Below are positions 20,955-31,460 of a stretch of DNA of 64,000 nt, piece by piece. The position numbers and the translations under genes were made by a program. The stretch comes from Saussurea involucrata. Lineage: Eukaryota; Streptophyta; Magnoliopsida; Asterales; Asteraceae. Within the stretch, counting starts at the first letter, position 1. Every line of letters starts with the position of its first letter. The notes below the pieces were generated by a model, which saw only the letters and a list, made by a program, of their open reading frames with translations, was not told the DNA's origin and made no database searches. The stretch covers positions 36,769,870-36,833,869 of the forward strand of contig CM066317.1 of NCBI GenBank assembly GCA_033807775.1. The letters are read 5' to 3'.

Positions 20955-23746
20955 CTAGTAGATGAGATCTTTCAGCTGTTCGATGGGAGTGATGGGAAGT
21001 TCAGAGATACGTTGAAAACGCTTTCGTCCATCCCAGTCAATAAAGAATATCCCGTATGGTTTGCTTAAGACTTTCCCAGGGATGAAAGTCTCATCAGGAG
21101 GCAGAGATGTGTCAAGTGCAGAAAGGTCAGGTTCTGGACCAAGGACTTCAGCTAGAGAAAAACCAATACCTGTTTCGTTTCGTATCTGAGGACCATCTTC
21201 TGAAGATTTAGACTTTTTCTTTGCAGAGGCCCTTCTTTTCTGACTTTCGAGAGGAGGAGGAGGAATATCCACACAAGAATAGAATAAGTCGATCTGTTTA
21301 TTTATCAGCTTTTCAAAATGATCCTTGTACTTAGACTGAGACTTCTGGATGGCTAATCTGATCTCCAACCATTCAGAGAGACCGTACTGCGTGATAGCTT
21401 CAGCATAAATTTTTTCGTACTGTCCATTCTCTCTGAATATCTCGATTTCAGCGATAGAAACTTTGAGGGTTAATCTTCCAGCGATGAGTACCTTGATTAT
21501 TCTGGAAGGTCGATTTCTGAAGTGTACCTTTTCTTTGCACCAGGCTAAGGTAGATTGAGACACAGTTCTCTTTTCTTCAACGATCTTCTTGGCTTCTTCC
21601 CATAGCTGACGTTGAACTTCAATTGGAGCTCTTTTCAGCTTGGGGTCTTTCACCGATTTTTGAGTAAGCTGGATGGCGAGTTCTCTGTCTTTTTTTTCAA
21701 CTTCTCTTCTTTCAGCGATTAGGCGTTCAGCTCTGAGGTGTTCCTTGTATTCCTTTTGAGAAATTCTGAACTTTGGAGGAACGGAAGGAAGTTGATCACG
21801 CTTCAGAATGATTCGCTGAGCCTCGAACTTCTTTATTATCTCTTCTCTTATTTTCTGATCCTCTTCACTTAGCTTTTGAGGAGCCAAGGAAGGTCTGTTT
21901 TTGTGAGAGAGCATCTGTTCTTTGGGTTCCTCAGTCTCAGAGATCAAATCCAAGACCGAGATTATTTCTTCAACTTTGGGAGCTGGGATTATTGTTGGTG
22001 AAGTCGCAACTGTAGGAACTTCAGCGATATCCTCAAACAGGGGAGAGGACTGACAAACTGGCTTTGGAAGCGAGATCGTCAGATTGTCATCGTCTTCAGC
22101 GACACCTTTTCCTTTGCCCTTGTCAGCTTCAGACGCTGAAGGCTTTGATTTGGTCCGCTCCCCTGAAGGTTCGTTTATCACGATCCCTTTAAGAACTTTA
22201 GACCTCTGAGCAGGCTTGACGATAAAAGAGTCATCATCATCATCATCATTCTTTGGAGAAGAGGATGGTTCATCATCAGATAAGTCGATGGCTTCTTCAT
22301 CTTCAGTTTCAGACTCAGATTCTTCAACTTCTTCTTCGAGTTGCTCCTCCTCAGATACAGAGGTAAGCTTCTCGGTTCCCTCAAGGTTTTCATCTCCATG
22401 AGGTCCAGCGTTTGTGTCTTCATTTGTCTTCTCACCCTCATCAGTAAGGGTGATGTCTTCAGTCTTCTCCCCCTTGATAGATTCATCATGGGGAAGGTCT
22501 TCAGCGCTCTTCTCCCCCCTTCCTAATGATGAGTGGGGGAGGAATGTGATGACTCAGCAGTTGGTTCTGGGTCCCTGTCTTCTTGGTCAGGGATCCCCAC
22601 ACAAATTTCAATCGCTGTTAGTCTGTTTTCTAGACCAGAAATAGCAGGATTGATCTTCACGAGTTCAGCATGATCCGCCGTAGTAAAATGCATTGGTGCA
22701 GGGGCATGGGCGGTCGTGTTGTTCAGGATCTGCTGCATCATTGTCTTCATTGAAGTCACATCAGTCTTTACAGAGCTCATGTCAGTCTTCACTGAACTGA
22801 CTTCAGTCTTTACAGCAGACATATCTCCTTCGAGTTTTCCAACCGATGTCTTCATCGTTGTGACCTCGCTGGACATGGTGTGAACTGATGTTTTGATGGA
22901 GAGATAGTCTGTGTAGATGTCAGCGAGAACTTTGGCGAAGTCACCCAGAGTTTTATCAACCTTCTCCAAGTCAGCTTTGGAGGCTTTACCTTCCACCACT
23001 GTTGTCAGCTTTGTAAGATTCTCTCCAGCGTTTGTTACAGCTGAAGAGTTGTCGGAGAGAGTAGTGGTGAGACCTGTCAGCTTTGTCTCTAGGATCTTCA
23101 GAGAGGTGTTGATGTCTCCCAAATTAGGACCTGTAACATATAAGAACTTGTGAACAGAGGAAAGCTCAGAAGTTTTAGATTTCTTGATCAGGGTCAACTT
23201 CTTCTCAGGCTTCTTGTCCCTCCCAGTTTCCCATACATAGCCCATTGCATCGAAGAATGCAGTGATGGCTTCCCTATCTGAGTGTTTCTTGTGGTCAGGG
23301 AGAGGAACAAAAGGTTTTTCTTTTGAGGCTATGGAAAGGCTCAGGGCTTTGCGAATAATGGCAGGGGTGATTTTTATAGTGCCATATTCAGTATCACAGA
23401 GGATGCAGTCTATTGTTTTTGAGGAGTCTTTGGTTGATGGTAGCTGAGAGTGTCTGGCAGAGTACCAGAACTGGGATAGCAGTAGCTGATGTGCAGGAGG
23501 TGTTATGGTCAGGGTTGTGGAGATGCAACAATTTTTCAGGAAGTTCACAGCATCATTCAGATGCGTGACTTGCTTTCGAGGAGGAAACTCGAAAAACGCA
23601 TAGAGATTGTTTGTTTTTTTCCAATCAAGTTCCTCAAGCGTGAACTTGACCTGAGGAGCCTTGGTGATTTCCAGTTCCTCAGTAGTATCAGCAGCAGTGT
23701 TCTCAGCGATGGTGTTCTTGGCAGAGGGAATGTCAGAAGATGCCAT
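20955..23746 (-). CDS. Element B extra 3' gene (nuclear coiled-coil protein, unknown function)
   Basis: The ATG at 23746 follows an ATATACAG acceptor by two bases. About 930 codons are open, except for one frameshift near 22525-22560. In order there is an N-terminal module with QFWYSARH, ITPAIIRKALSL and FFDAMGYVWE, then a heptad coiled coil rich in VKTDMSSVKTDVTSMKT. An acidic stretch follows (EEEVEESESETEDEEAIDLS), then a charged helix (SQKEYKEHLRAERLIAERRE) and a basic QKRRASAKKKSKSSED. The C-terminus has GIFFIDWDGRKRFQRISEL. The same order is seen in elements A and D; B lacks the second half of the N-terminal module. No signal peptide or membrane segment is seen. It is the least damaged gene of B. 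It occupies the position of the SIRE 'envelope-like' ORF, but a nuclear role is more likely. Function unknown. Confidence 0.75.
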
Positions 23747-23749
23747 TTC

Positions 23750-24142
23750 TGTATATCAGTTCAACCAAAGATTAACAAATAAGAATAATCTTAATGTGGA
23801 AAGATTTTCCAATAAGATGGTTCGAATTTTGTCCATTTTATTCAGACAAAAAATGTCTTAATGAAGATTAGGGTTTTTCTTGTTTTTGAAAAACGAATTG
23901 CAAACCCAATAAAAATCTTGTTTTCCAGTTTCCTTTGAGAAATAGGATTCTGGAAACGAATGTGTGAAGAACAAGTTTAAGATTTTGCGTTTAAACTTGA
24001 AGAACAACCATGAAAGGTTGTGTTCATAAAACCATGAAAGAAATGATTTCATTTTTGAAAAGTTCTTTTGTTTGATCTTGTAAAAACAAAGAATAAGATC
24101 ATAAACAAGTTTAAGAAGTAGGTAAATAACAGAATTATTAAC
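23750..24142 (-). other. Predicted 5'-UTR intron of the B extra gene
   Basis: On the minus strand the donor CGAACCAG|GTTAAT lies at 24143/24142, and the acceptor GATATACAG ends at 23750, two bases before the ATG. A T-rich tract (TTATTTGTTAATCTTTGG) precedes the acceptor. The 393-bp length is normal for a plant leader intron. No transcript evidence is available here. The short minus-strand reading frame over this stretch is not a gene. Confidence 0.5.
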
Positions 24143-24262
24143 CTGGTTCGTTTGAAGAAGAAGAAGTTCTTGAAAAACTTGAGAGCACAAATGCAACAAT
24201 AATTCTTTCTTGCTTGGAGGAGAAGTTTTTCGCGTAAAAGAGAAATATAAACCCAGAATGTG

Positions 24263-24419
24263 TTTATATAGTGAGATTAGAGAGAGAGAAAAACTCGAGC
24301 GGGAAAGTTTTTCATCATGACACGGACACGTGTTTGCATTTGATTGGATGGTAAACGAAACATGCAAACGTGTGTCAGAAAAAGAACGTGCCAGGGCTTA
24401 TCCGTTGTAATGACGTCAC
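24263..24419 (-). promoter_or_regulatory. Internal promoter of the B extra gene
   Basis: On the minus strand, in order: the bZIP-type palindrome TGACGTCA (24418-24411), a CCAAT box (ATTGG on plus at 24343-24347) and a G-box CACGTG (24327-24332). A CT-rich run then leads to TATATAAA (24270-24263) with a normal leader after it. This is the arrangement of an ordinary plant RNA polymerase II promoter, placed about 0.5 kb before the extra gene and about 0.45 kb after the pol stop. It is separate from the LTR promoter. Confidence 0.6.
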
Positions 24420-24719
24420 AACTGTCCTTTCATATTCAGGATGTCTCTGAGGTTTTGAAAACTCAGAAACACTTTTGAAAACATGAAGCACTGAATAGAA
24501 ATATCAGTGTTGGTTTTAGAAATTTCAAAATATCGCTGATTAAGAAAGAGATATTCAGCGATGCAATTTGTTTTGAAATCTTGCATTTACATGCGATTGT
24601 TAGAGAGAAAAACATACCTTGATATCAGTGAATCAAGTTTATTCAGAGAGAAAATGATTGAATGGGTTATACAAGTTGATTTTATCCTATCGCTGATCAG
24701 ATGTGAACCGCTGAAGATT

Positions 24720-27700
24720 TTACTCTTCAAAGTTCAGCATTCCAAGCTCGCTGATGAGAAAGTTGAATCTTGTCTCATCAAGAGGTTTGGTGAACAGATC
24801 AGCTAACTGATAGTCAGTTGGGATAAAGTGAAGTTCTATATCACCATTCATCACATGATCTCTGATAAAATGATACCTGATTTCGATGTGTTTTGTATTT
24901 GAGTGTAGCACTGGATTGTTGGCTATAGCGATGGCACTTGTGCTGTCGCAATAGATTGGAATATTTGAGAGCTGTAGGTCATAGTCCAGTAGTTGATTTC
25001 TCATCCACAAGACCTGTGAACAACAGCTTCCAGCGGCTACATACTCAGCTTCAGCTGTGGAGGTGGACACTGAGTTTTGCTTTTTTACTTGTCCAACTCA
25101 CCAGCTTTCCACCCAGGAGCTGACATCCTCCTGTGGTGCTTTTCCTATCCAATTTGCAACCTGCAAAATCACTATCTGAATAGGCGATTAGATCGAACCC
25201 TGAGTCCTTGGGATACCAAAGACCTAGATTCGCAGTACCCTTAAGGTATCGAAAAATTCGCTTTACATCGGTCATATGAGATATCTTAGGTTCAGCTTGA
25301 TATCGTGCACACAAACAGGTTGCGTACATAATATCGGGTCGGCTAGCTGTAAGATACAACAGAGAGCCGATCATCCCACGGTACAGCGTAACATCAATAG
25401 GAATACCATTAGTATCCTTGTCTAGTGTCAGCGGTGGTGCCATAGGGGTTTTCATAGCTGAACTCTGAGTTAAATCGAATTTCTTCAGCATATCTTTAAC
25501 ATACTTTCCCTGTTTATTGAAAGTTCCTTTTTCATTTTGCTTTATCTGAAGACCAAGGAAATATGTTAGTTCACCCATCATGCTCATTTTATGCTCATCT
25601 TTCATTCTATCAGCGAAACGAGTACAAAGATCAGGGTTAGTAGAACCAAATATAATGTCATCAACATATATCTGAACAAGAATGATATGACCTTTTACTT
25701 TCCTGAAGAAAAGAGTCTTATCAATTTTACCTCGCTCAAATTTTTCAATATGGAGATAAGTAGATAGAGTGTCATACCATGCACGTGGAGCTTGCTTTAA
25801 GCCATAAAGTGCCTTATCCAGTTTGTAAACATAACCTGGACGCTTAGGATCTGAGAATCCTGGAGGTTGTTCCACATAGACTTCTTTATTCAGCTTTCCA
25901 TTTAGAAACGCTGACTTAACATCCATCTGATATACTTTGAAGTCTTTGTGTACATCGTATGCTAAGAATAGACGAATAGATTCTAGTCTTGCTACTGGAG
26001 AAAATGCTTCGTCATAATCTATGCCTTCCTCTTATCTGTATCCCTGAGCAACAAGACGAGCCTTGTTGCGGGTTACAGTTCCATGTTCGTCCAACTTGTT
26101 TCGATAGACCCATTTAGTGCCTATCACTGTCTTGTCAGTTGGTCTTCGAACAAGTTTCCAAACTTTGTTTCTTTCGAATTCAGTCAGCTCTTCTTGCATT
26201 GCGCTGACCCAGTTTGGATCTTTGAGGGCATCATCTACTTTCTTTGGTTCAGTCAGAGAAATAAAGTTAACAAATAAACAAATATTACCTGCACTTCGTC
26301 GATTCTGAACACCAGCGTTTGGATCACCAAGAATTTGATCGATTGGGTGATTTACAGTCCATCGCTGAGCCGGAGCATGAGACGCTGACTCAAACTGAAC
26401 TGGAGGAGCTGAAGATGAGGCTTCAGCAACTTCTGGAGTATCAGCCAAGATAGGAATGGGTGCAGTTGTCATTGTATTCACTGATTGCTGAGAAGTAGAT
26501 GGAATGTCTGAGACATTTGGTTCAGAGGCAGGTATAGTGTTTAAAGGAACAGCTGAGACCCATGATGTTTCAGCTTCACTATTCTGCATATTTGGAATGA
26601 TAGTAGGACTATCATCTTCAACTGTATGAGTATGAGGAGTGGGAATATCTTCTGAATCACCAAGATGAGAAAACATACATTGATTCAGTTCTTCAGTATC
26701 AGCGGACGGTTTAGAGTTCGCTGAACGGGATTCGTCATACGTGACGTGAATAGTTTCTTCTACAGTTTGTCTTCTTCGATTGAAGACTCTGAAGGCTTTG
26801 GATATTGAAGAATATCCAAGAAAGATTCCATCATCAGCCTTAGGATCAAACTTTCCAAGGGCATCTCTGTTGTTCAGTATGAAACACTGACATCCAAAGA
26901 TGTGAAGAAAGATGATTGAAGGCTTTCTCCCATGAAAAAGTTCATAGGCTGTTTTATTGAATCTTTTGACTATCAGCGACCTGTTTTGCGTAAAACAAGC
27001 AGTGTTGACAGCTTCTGCCCAAAACTGAGTAGGCAGGTGAGAATCGCTGAGCATTGAACGTGCAGCTTCAATAATTGTTCTATTTCTTCTTTCAGCGACT
27101 CCATTTTGTTGCGGTGTTCCCACTGATGAAAAGTTGTGAGAAATACCCTTACTCTTAAAGAAGGAATCAAGAGAATTGTTTTTGAATTCAATCCCATGAT
27201 CACTCCTTATTGAGCGAACGGTCAGGTTGTTCAGGGTTTCCATCTTCTGAACAAAGGTGATGAGTTATTCAGGGGTGTCACTCTTGGAACGGAGAAACAT
27301 AACCCATGTATAACGAGAGAATTCATCAACTATGACCAGTGTATATTTCTTTCCAGCGATGGATTGTTTGTTAACAGGGCCAAACAAATCCATATGGAGA
27401 AGTTGTAGAGGAGATGACACTGAAGAGACTTGCTTTGACTTAAAGCTTTCTTTGGTCTGCTTCCCTTTCTCACACGCTGAACATAAAGACTCTTTGGCGT
27501 ATGAGTGCTGAGGTAGACCAGTGACTAACTCTTTTGAAGAAAGAGTGTTAAGTGTCTTGAAATTCAGATGAGAAAGCCTCTTATGCCATAGCCAATTGAC
27601 ATCAGATGAGGCCTTTGAGAAGAAACATGAGTTCTCAGTGGTTGTTGAGTCCATGTTTATTACATAAACATTTTCCAAACGATAACCGCTGAGAGCTATC

Positions 27701-27999
27701 TTCTCCTTTTTGTTAGTGACAAAGCAGGATTCCTTGGTAAAGATTACCTTGTTATCCTTGTCGCAAAGCTGACTGATGCTTAAAAGATTATGCTTCAGCC
27801 CTTCAACATATGCGACTCTTCTGAAGGTTGTTGTACCATTAGAGAGTACACCAAACCCTCGGGTATGTCCTTTTTCATTTCCTCCGAAAGTTACAGAGGG
27901 ACCCTTCTCTTCCTTGTATTCAACGAGCAGGCTTTTCTTTCCACTCATGTGTCTAGAGCATCCGCTATCGAGATACCAGATACCCTTCTTAACCTGCAT
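24720..27999 (-). pseudogene. Element B pol (protease, integrase, RT, RNase H)
   Basis: Protease: DSGCSRHM near 27970. Pre-integrase and zinc region: WHKRLSHLNF and CSACEKGK. Integrase: HMDLFGPV, RSDHGIEF and PQQNGVAERRNRT. RT: WVSAMQEEL, MDVKSAFLNG, ALYGLKQAPRAW and the catalytic IYVDDIIFGSTN. RNase H: LGLWYPKDSGFDLIAYSDSD, SAIAIANNP and QLADLFTKPLD, ending in TAA at 24720. In-frame stops occur at 27265 and 26032, both in places where relatives have Gln (CAA to TAA). One frameshift lies near 25065 within RNase H. All catalytic residues seen are kept, so the element was recently competent. Confidence 0.92.
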
Positions 28000-28011
28000 T
28001 ACAAAGGAAGA

Positions 28012-30406
28012 TTAGTTTTTCTTGGGTACCCACTTAACCATGTGTACACGTTTGTCAGTGGAAGTAGTTGGAATGGAAGGTTCAGCAATCTTCGCAGCAT
28101 TTGAAGATTCAGCTTTGTCATTCTTCACTTTGGTTAATTTCTTAACCTCAGTGGTCTTCTTTGCCTTGGGGGCAATGATCTTCACCTTAGCTATCTTTTC
28201 AGCTTTGGTGGCTGTGGGGCACTTACTAGCAATATGATCAGTGAGTCCACAGTGATAACATTTCCTATAACTAAAAGTAGTTCTAGGACCCTTTGAATGC
28301 TGAGCTTTAGATTTTGAATTAGAAGTACCAGCACCAAGTAAGCTATTTGCTTTTGAAATGGGAGGAACATTCAGTTCTTCGGATTTCTTACCAGAGACAT
28401 CCACTCTGATTCTAGGAGTAGATCGCTGAATAGATCCACGCTGAGTAGATCCAGAGATCTGATTCCTTGATCCAGAGGAATGAATCACTAAAGCTTTAGA
28501 AGCATTCAGCTTAGGTACTAAAGTACCCTTCTGAGGATTTTGGTTTAAAGCAATTCCTTTACCTTTATCTTTAAAGACAGAGGTAGGTTTTGGATAAACC
28601 ATTTTCTCTTTACCTTTTGAAGAGGTAGAAATTTCCTCAGGGATAGGCGGTCTAGAAGAGGAACACTGAGAGGATGGAGTATCAGCGACTGAGGATACGA
28701 AAGTTCCAAATAGGAGCATGGAACGATTAGTGGTTGATTCTAGTTTATCAGCTTTGTAACCAAGACCACGTTTATCACTCAGGGGAATCTGAGACTTAAT
28801 TATCTCAGTGATCTTTGTTGAAGAATTACACCATCCTTCAACAGTAGCTTTTTCAGCTCTTAATGCAGCGATAGCTTCTTCGCGCTCGATTTTGACTAGC
28901 TGATTTAAATGCACTTGATCTTTAAAGTCTTCTTCAATTTTAGAAAGATTTTCTATTTGAAGGTGACAGTTTTTAAGCTGTTCAGTGAGATCAAGGTTTT
29001 GATTTTCAACTATAGTTTTGCCATTCATGGCTTCAAATAAACTTCTAGTCAAGAGATCGATTTTACGAAGACTATCAGCTTCATCAATATTTGCAATATT
29101 TGTAAAGAAGGAAGGTGATACCTGAATAGCAGAGGTTGAAGTGGAGGGTATGTCTGAACTTTCTTCCTCATCTTCAATCTTGGCCAATAAGACAAAGATT
29201 GGCTTCATCATCTTCAGAGTCAGATGATGATTCTTCTTCATCAGAGGCAGCCCAATCATAGTTGGCCATCAGGCCTTTGCCTTTCTTCTTAAAGCTTTTC
29301 AGCTTCGCATACTTTTCTTTTAGCTTGGCATATTTGTCATCTTTATTCATGGGAATAAAGGATTTCTTGGAAAACACTGAGTTTCTCGAAACTTTCTTAG
29401 ACCTGCACTCGTTAGCGAAATGTCCTATCTTTTCGCAGTTAAAACAAGTAGCAGTAGCTTTATCAACATGAGCTGATGATATTGGCTTGTCAGTAATGGA
29501 AAGGGGTTTGTTCTTTCTGAACATTTTCTTTTTGGCGAATCTCCTGAACCTTTTAGTGAGGAGAGCCAAAGATTCATCATCATCTGAAGAGTTAGATTCT
29601 GATGACCTTTCAGAGTTACTTTCTAACTTAGTGATAGTGACCAAGGGTCGCTGAGTATAAGGTTCCTCTGAGATTAAAGCAACAGGGGTGCTTTTGGAAT
29701 CTTTTACAAGATTTTTCTTAAGATGACTCTATTGCTCATGATTCAGCATCGTGCCATATAAGGTAGCAAGGGTCATTGATCTTAGATCCTTTGACAACTT
29801 GAGACACATAGAATAACTGTCCCAGCTTTCAGGTAAACATTCTAAAAACTTTGTCAGCACTTCAAAGTTAGAATATTCCTTACCAACAGTTTTTAGATCT
29901 ATTAATAAACAGTTAAAACGTTGGTGAACTTCAGAGAGAGTTTCATTCTTACCACAGATGAAACTTTCGTACTGTCTTACCAGGTTTTCGAGAGTCCTGG
30001 ACTTCGGAAGTACCTTCATACTGAACACATATTGTGTCCCACATAGCTTTTGAGGTTTTCAGGTTCATGACGGAATGGTAGACTTCGTCAGGAAGAGCCA
30101 TGGATAGTATGGATCTGGCTTTTGTGTCGATAGCCACTTTCTTCTTATCTTCGCCAGTCCACATATGAACTTCCTTGGGTATCAGCCTTTCTGGAATAGC
30201 AGGTCTATTCTCAGCGGCTGGTACTGCATCATCAATTCTTACAGGAATATATGGGCCATTTTCAAGATAATAAGGCATAGTAGGATCTACACCTTCTAAG
30301 AAGAGAATCATCCTATTTTTCCATAGATTAAAATTATCTCTGGAGAATCTAGGGGTTTAGCAAGAGAACCATTGTCAATATAGTTTGTGTTTGTGTTGGT
30401 AGCCAT
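28012..30406 (-). pseudogene. Element B gag with two zinc knuckles
   Basis: The ATG is at 30406, just inside the PBS. The capsid-like part has MWTGEDKKKVAIDTKARSIL and ETLSEVHQRFNCLLIDLKTV. It is followed by CFNCEKIGHFANEC, a coiled-coil region, a second zinc knuckle CYHCGLTDHIASKC, and a terminal WVPKKN before TAA at 28012. Frameshifts occur near 30350, 30000 and 29185, and a TAG (CAG in relatives) at 29729. Gag forms the virus-like particle and binds the RNA. The stop at 28012 is in the same frame as pol, which starts right after it. Confidence 0.88.
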
Positions 30407-30474
30407 TTTCAGAAATAGCAAGGAAGAGAAATCTTAGTATAGATCAGATCTTGTTTATGAGATTAAACAAATCT

Positions 30475-30486
30475 GCTCTGATACCA
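30475..30486 (-). promoter_or_regulatory. Element B primer-binding site (tRNA-iMet)
   Basis: On the minus strand TGGTATCAGAGC lies two bases inside the 5' LTR. It is the canonical complement of the 3' end of initiator methionine tRNA used by most plant copia elements. Confidence 0.93.
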
Positions 30487-30488
30487 CT

Positions 30489-31460
30489 TGTTGGTCCCGA
30501 AGGGCTATACAAGTTTGTAGAAGGGGGGGGGGGGTTGAATACAAACACCCGGATTTTACTTTTCTAAATTGCTTATTGATAAATCATTAACAATTTACAG
30601 CTTGTTGCGGAAACAAGATTAAGGATAAACCTAAATCTAAACAAGTTGGAACACTAAGTTTCTTGCACTAAGAAAGAGAAGGAAATTACTAATAATAACC
30701 TATCTCAAGATAAGAAGGATGAACTTGTCCAGAGTTAGCAAGTTACTTCAAAATGAAGTGAGTTCATCTTCTTATATACTACATGCATTTAATGCATGGC
30801 AGTTTACACTTTACACGTGGCAGCAGCTGATTGGTTGCACGCCATTGACCTTTGTTGACAACCTTAGTAGCCGCATGTTTGAACAGTGTAGTATCAGAGT
30901 GGTTGTACGATTTCAGACAATAAGGAGGTTCTTTTTATGACATATCGTACGGAGTTGTGCAAGGGTGGTTAAGACAAAAGTACTTTGTACGGAGGACTTC
31001 ATGATCAGCTTTTCGTTGATTCAACGGTTTATCATTCTATATCAGCGAATGATAAAGTTCAGCGATAGATGAAGTCTTGTACTTGATACTTCACGTTGAG
31101 TGGACAAATCTGAGTCTTCGCTAATCCACATCAGTTTATTAGGAGACTTGTCGCTGGTTCTTGAGCTTGATCTTCGACTTCAGCGTAGAACCTATGTTGA
31201 CGTGAAACTTGTCTTCAGAGATCATAAGTAAACAACTAACTTATCAGCGATCACCATAAGGACTGAACAGACTCAGAGTATCATGGTGAACAGTATTCGC
31301 TGAATGTTTAATCTAAAGAGCGAGAGTTCCTATCAGCGGTACTGTAAGATCTTAGTACTTATCAGCGATAGTGAAACTCTGATACATATTGTTTGCTTAC
31401 AATTTTCACTAAGTATATAAGAGAGGGTCATTATCAAATCACTGAGGGTTTGGATCAACA
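30489..31460 (-). repeat. Element B 5' LTR
   Basis: 972 bp, with the same ends as the left copy and a run of 12 G at 30523-30534 (15 in the other LTR). About nine AGCG/CGCT words, mostly ATCAGCGA or TTCGCTGA, crowd 31010-31410. Confidence 0.95.

Larger units (their letters stand above)
19561..31460 (-). mobile_element. Element B: complete SIRE/Maximus-type copia retrotransposon
   Basis: Two 972-bp LTRs (plus strand TGTTGGTCC...AACA) flank 9.96 kb, and CAAGA is duplicated at 19556-19560 and 31461-31465. The minus-strand order is LTR, tRNA-iMet PBS, gag with two zinc knuckles, protease, integrase, RT, RNase H, promoter and 5'-UTR intron, extra gene, PPT, LTR. The LTRs differ at roughly 25-30 sites by eye (about 3 %), so B is of similar or slightly younger age than A. 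It sits inside A's extra gene. Gag and pol carry a few frameshifts and stops; the extra gene has only one frameshift. Confidence 0.95.

Noticed and set aside
22178..22489. Met/Leu/Lys-rich minus-strand frame in element B
   Set aside because: It is the off-frame reading of the acidic stretch of the extra gene; the true frame there encodes Glu/Asp/Ser.
23858..24367. 169-codon minus-strand frame upstream of the B extra gene
   Set aside because: It spans the predicted leader and intron, is Phe/Leu/Ser/Lys-rich AT-driven sequence, and has no counterpart in A or D.
24715..24725. SIRE1-style readthrough from pol into the 3' ORF
   Set aside because: The pol stops I can read in B and D are TAA without a following CARYYA-type context, and the next gene starts about 1 kb or more downstream.
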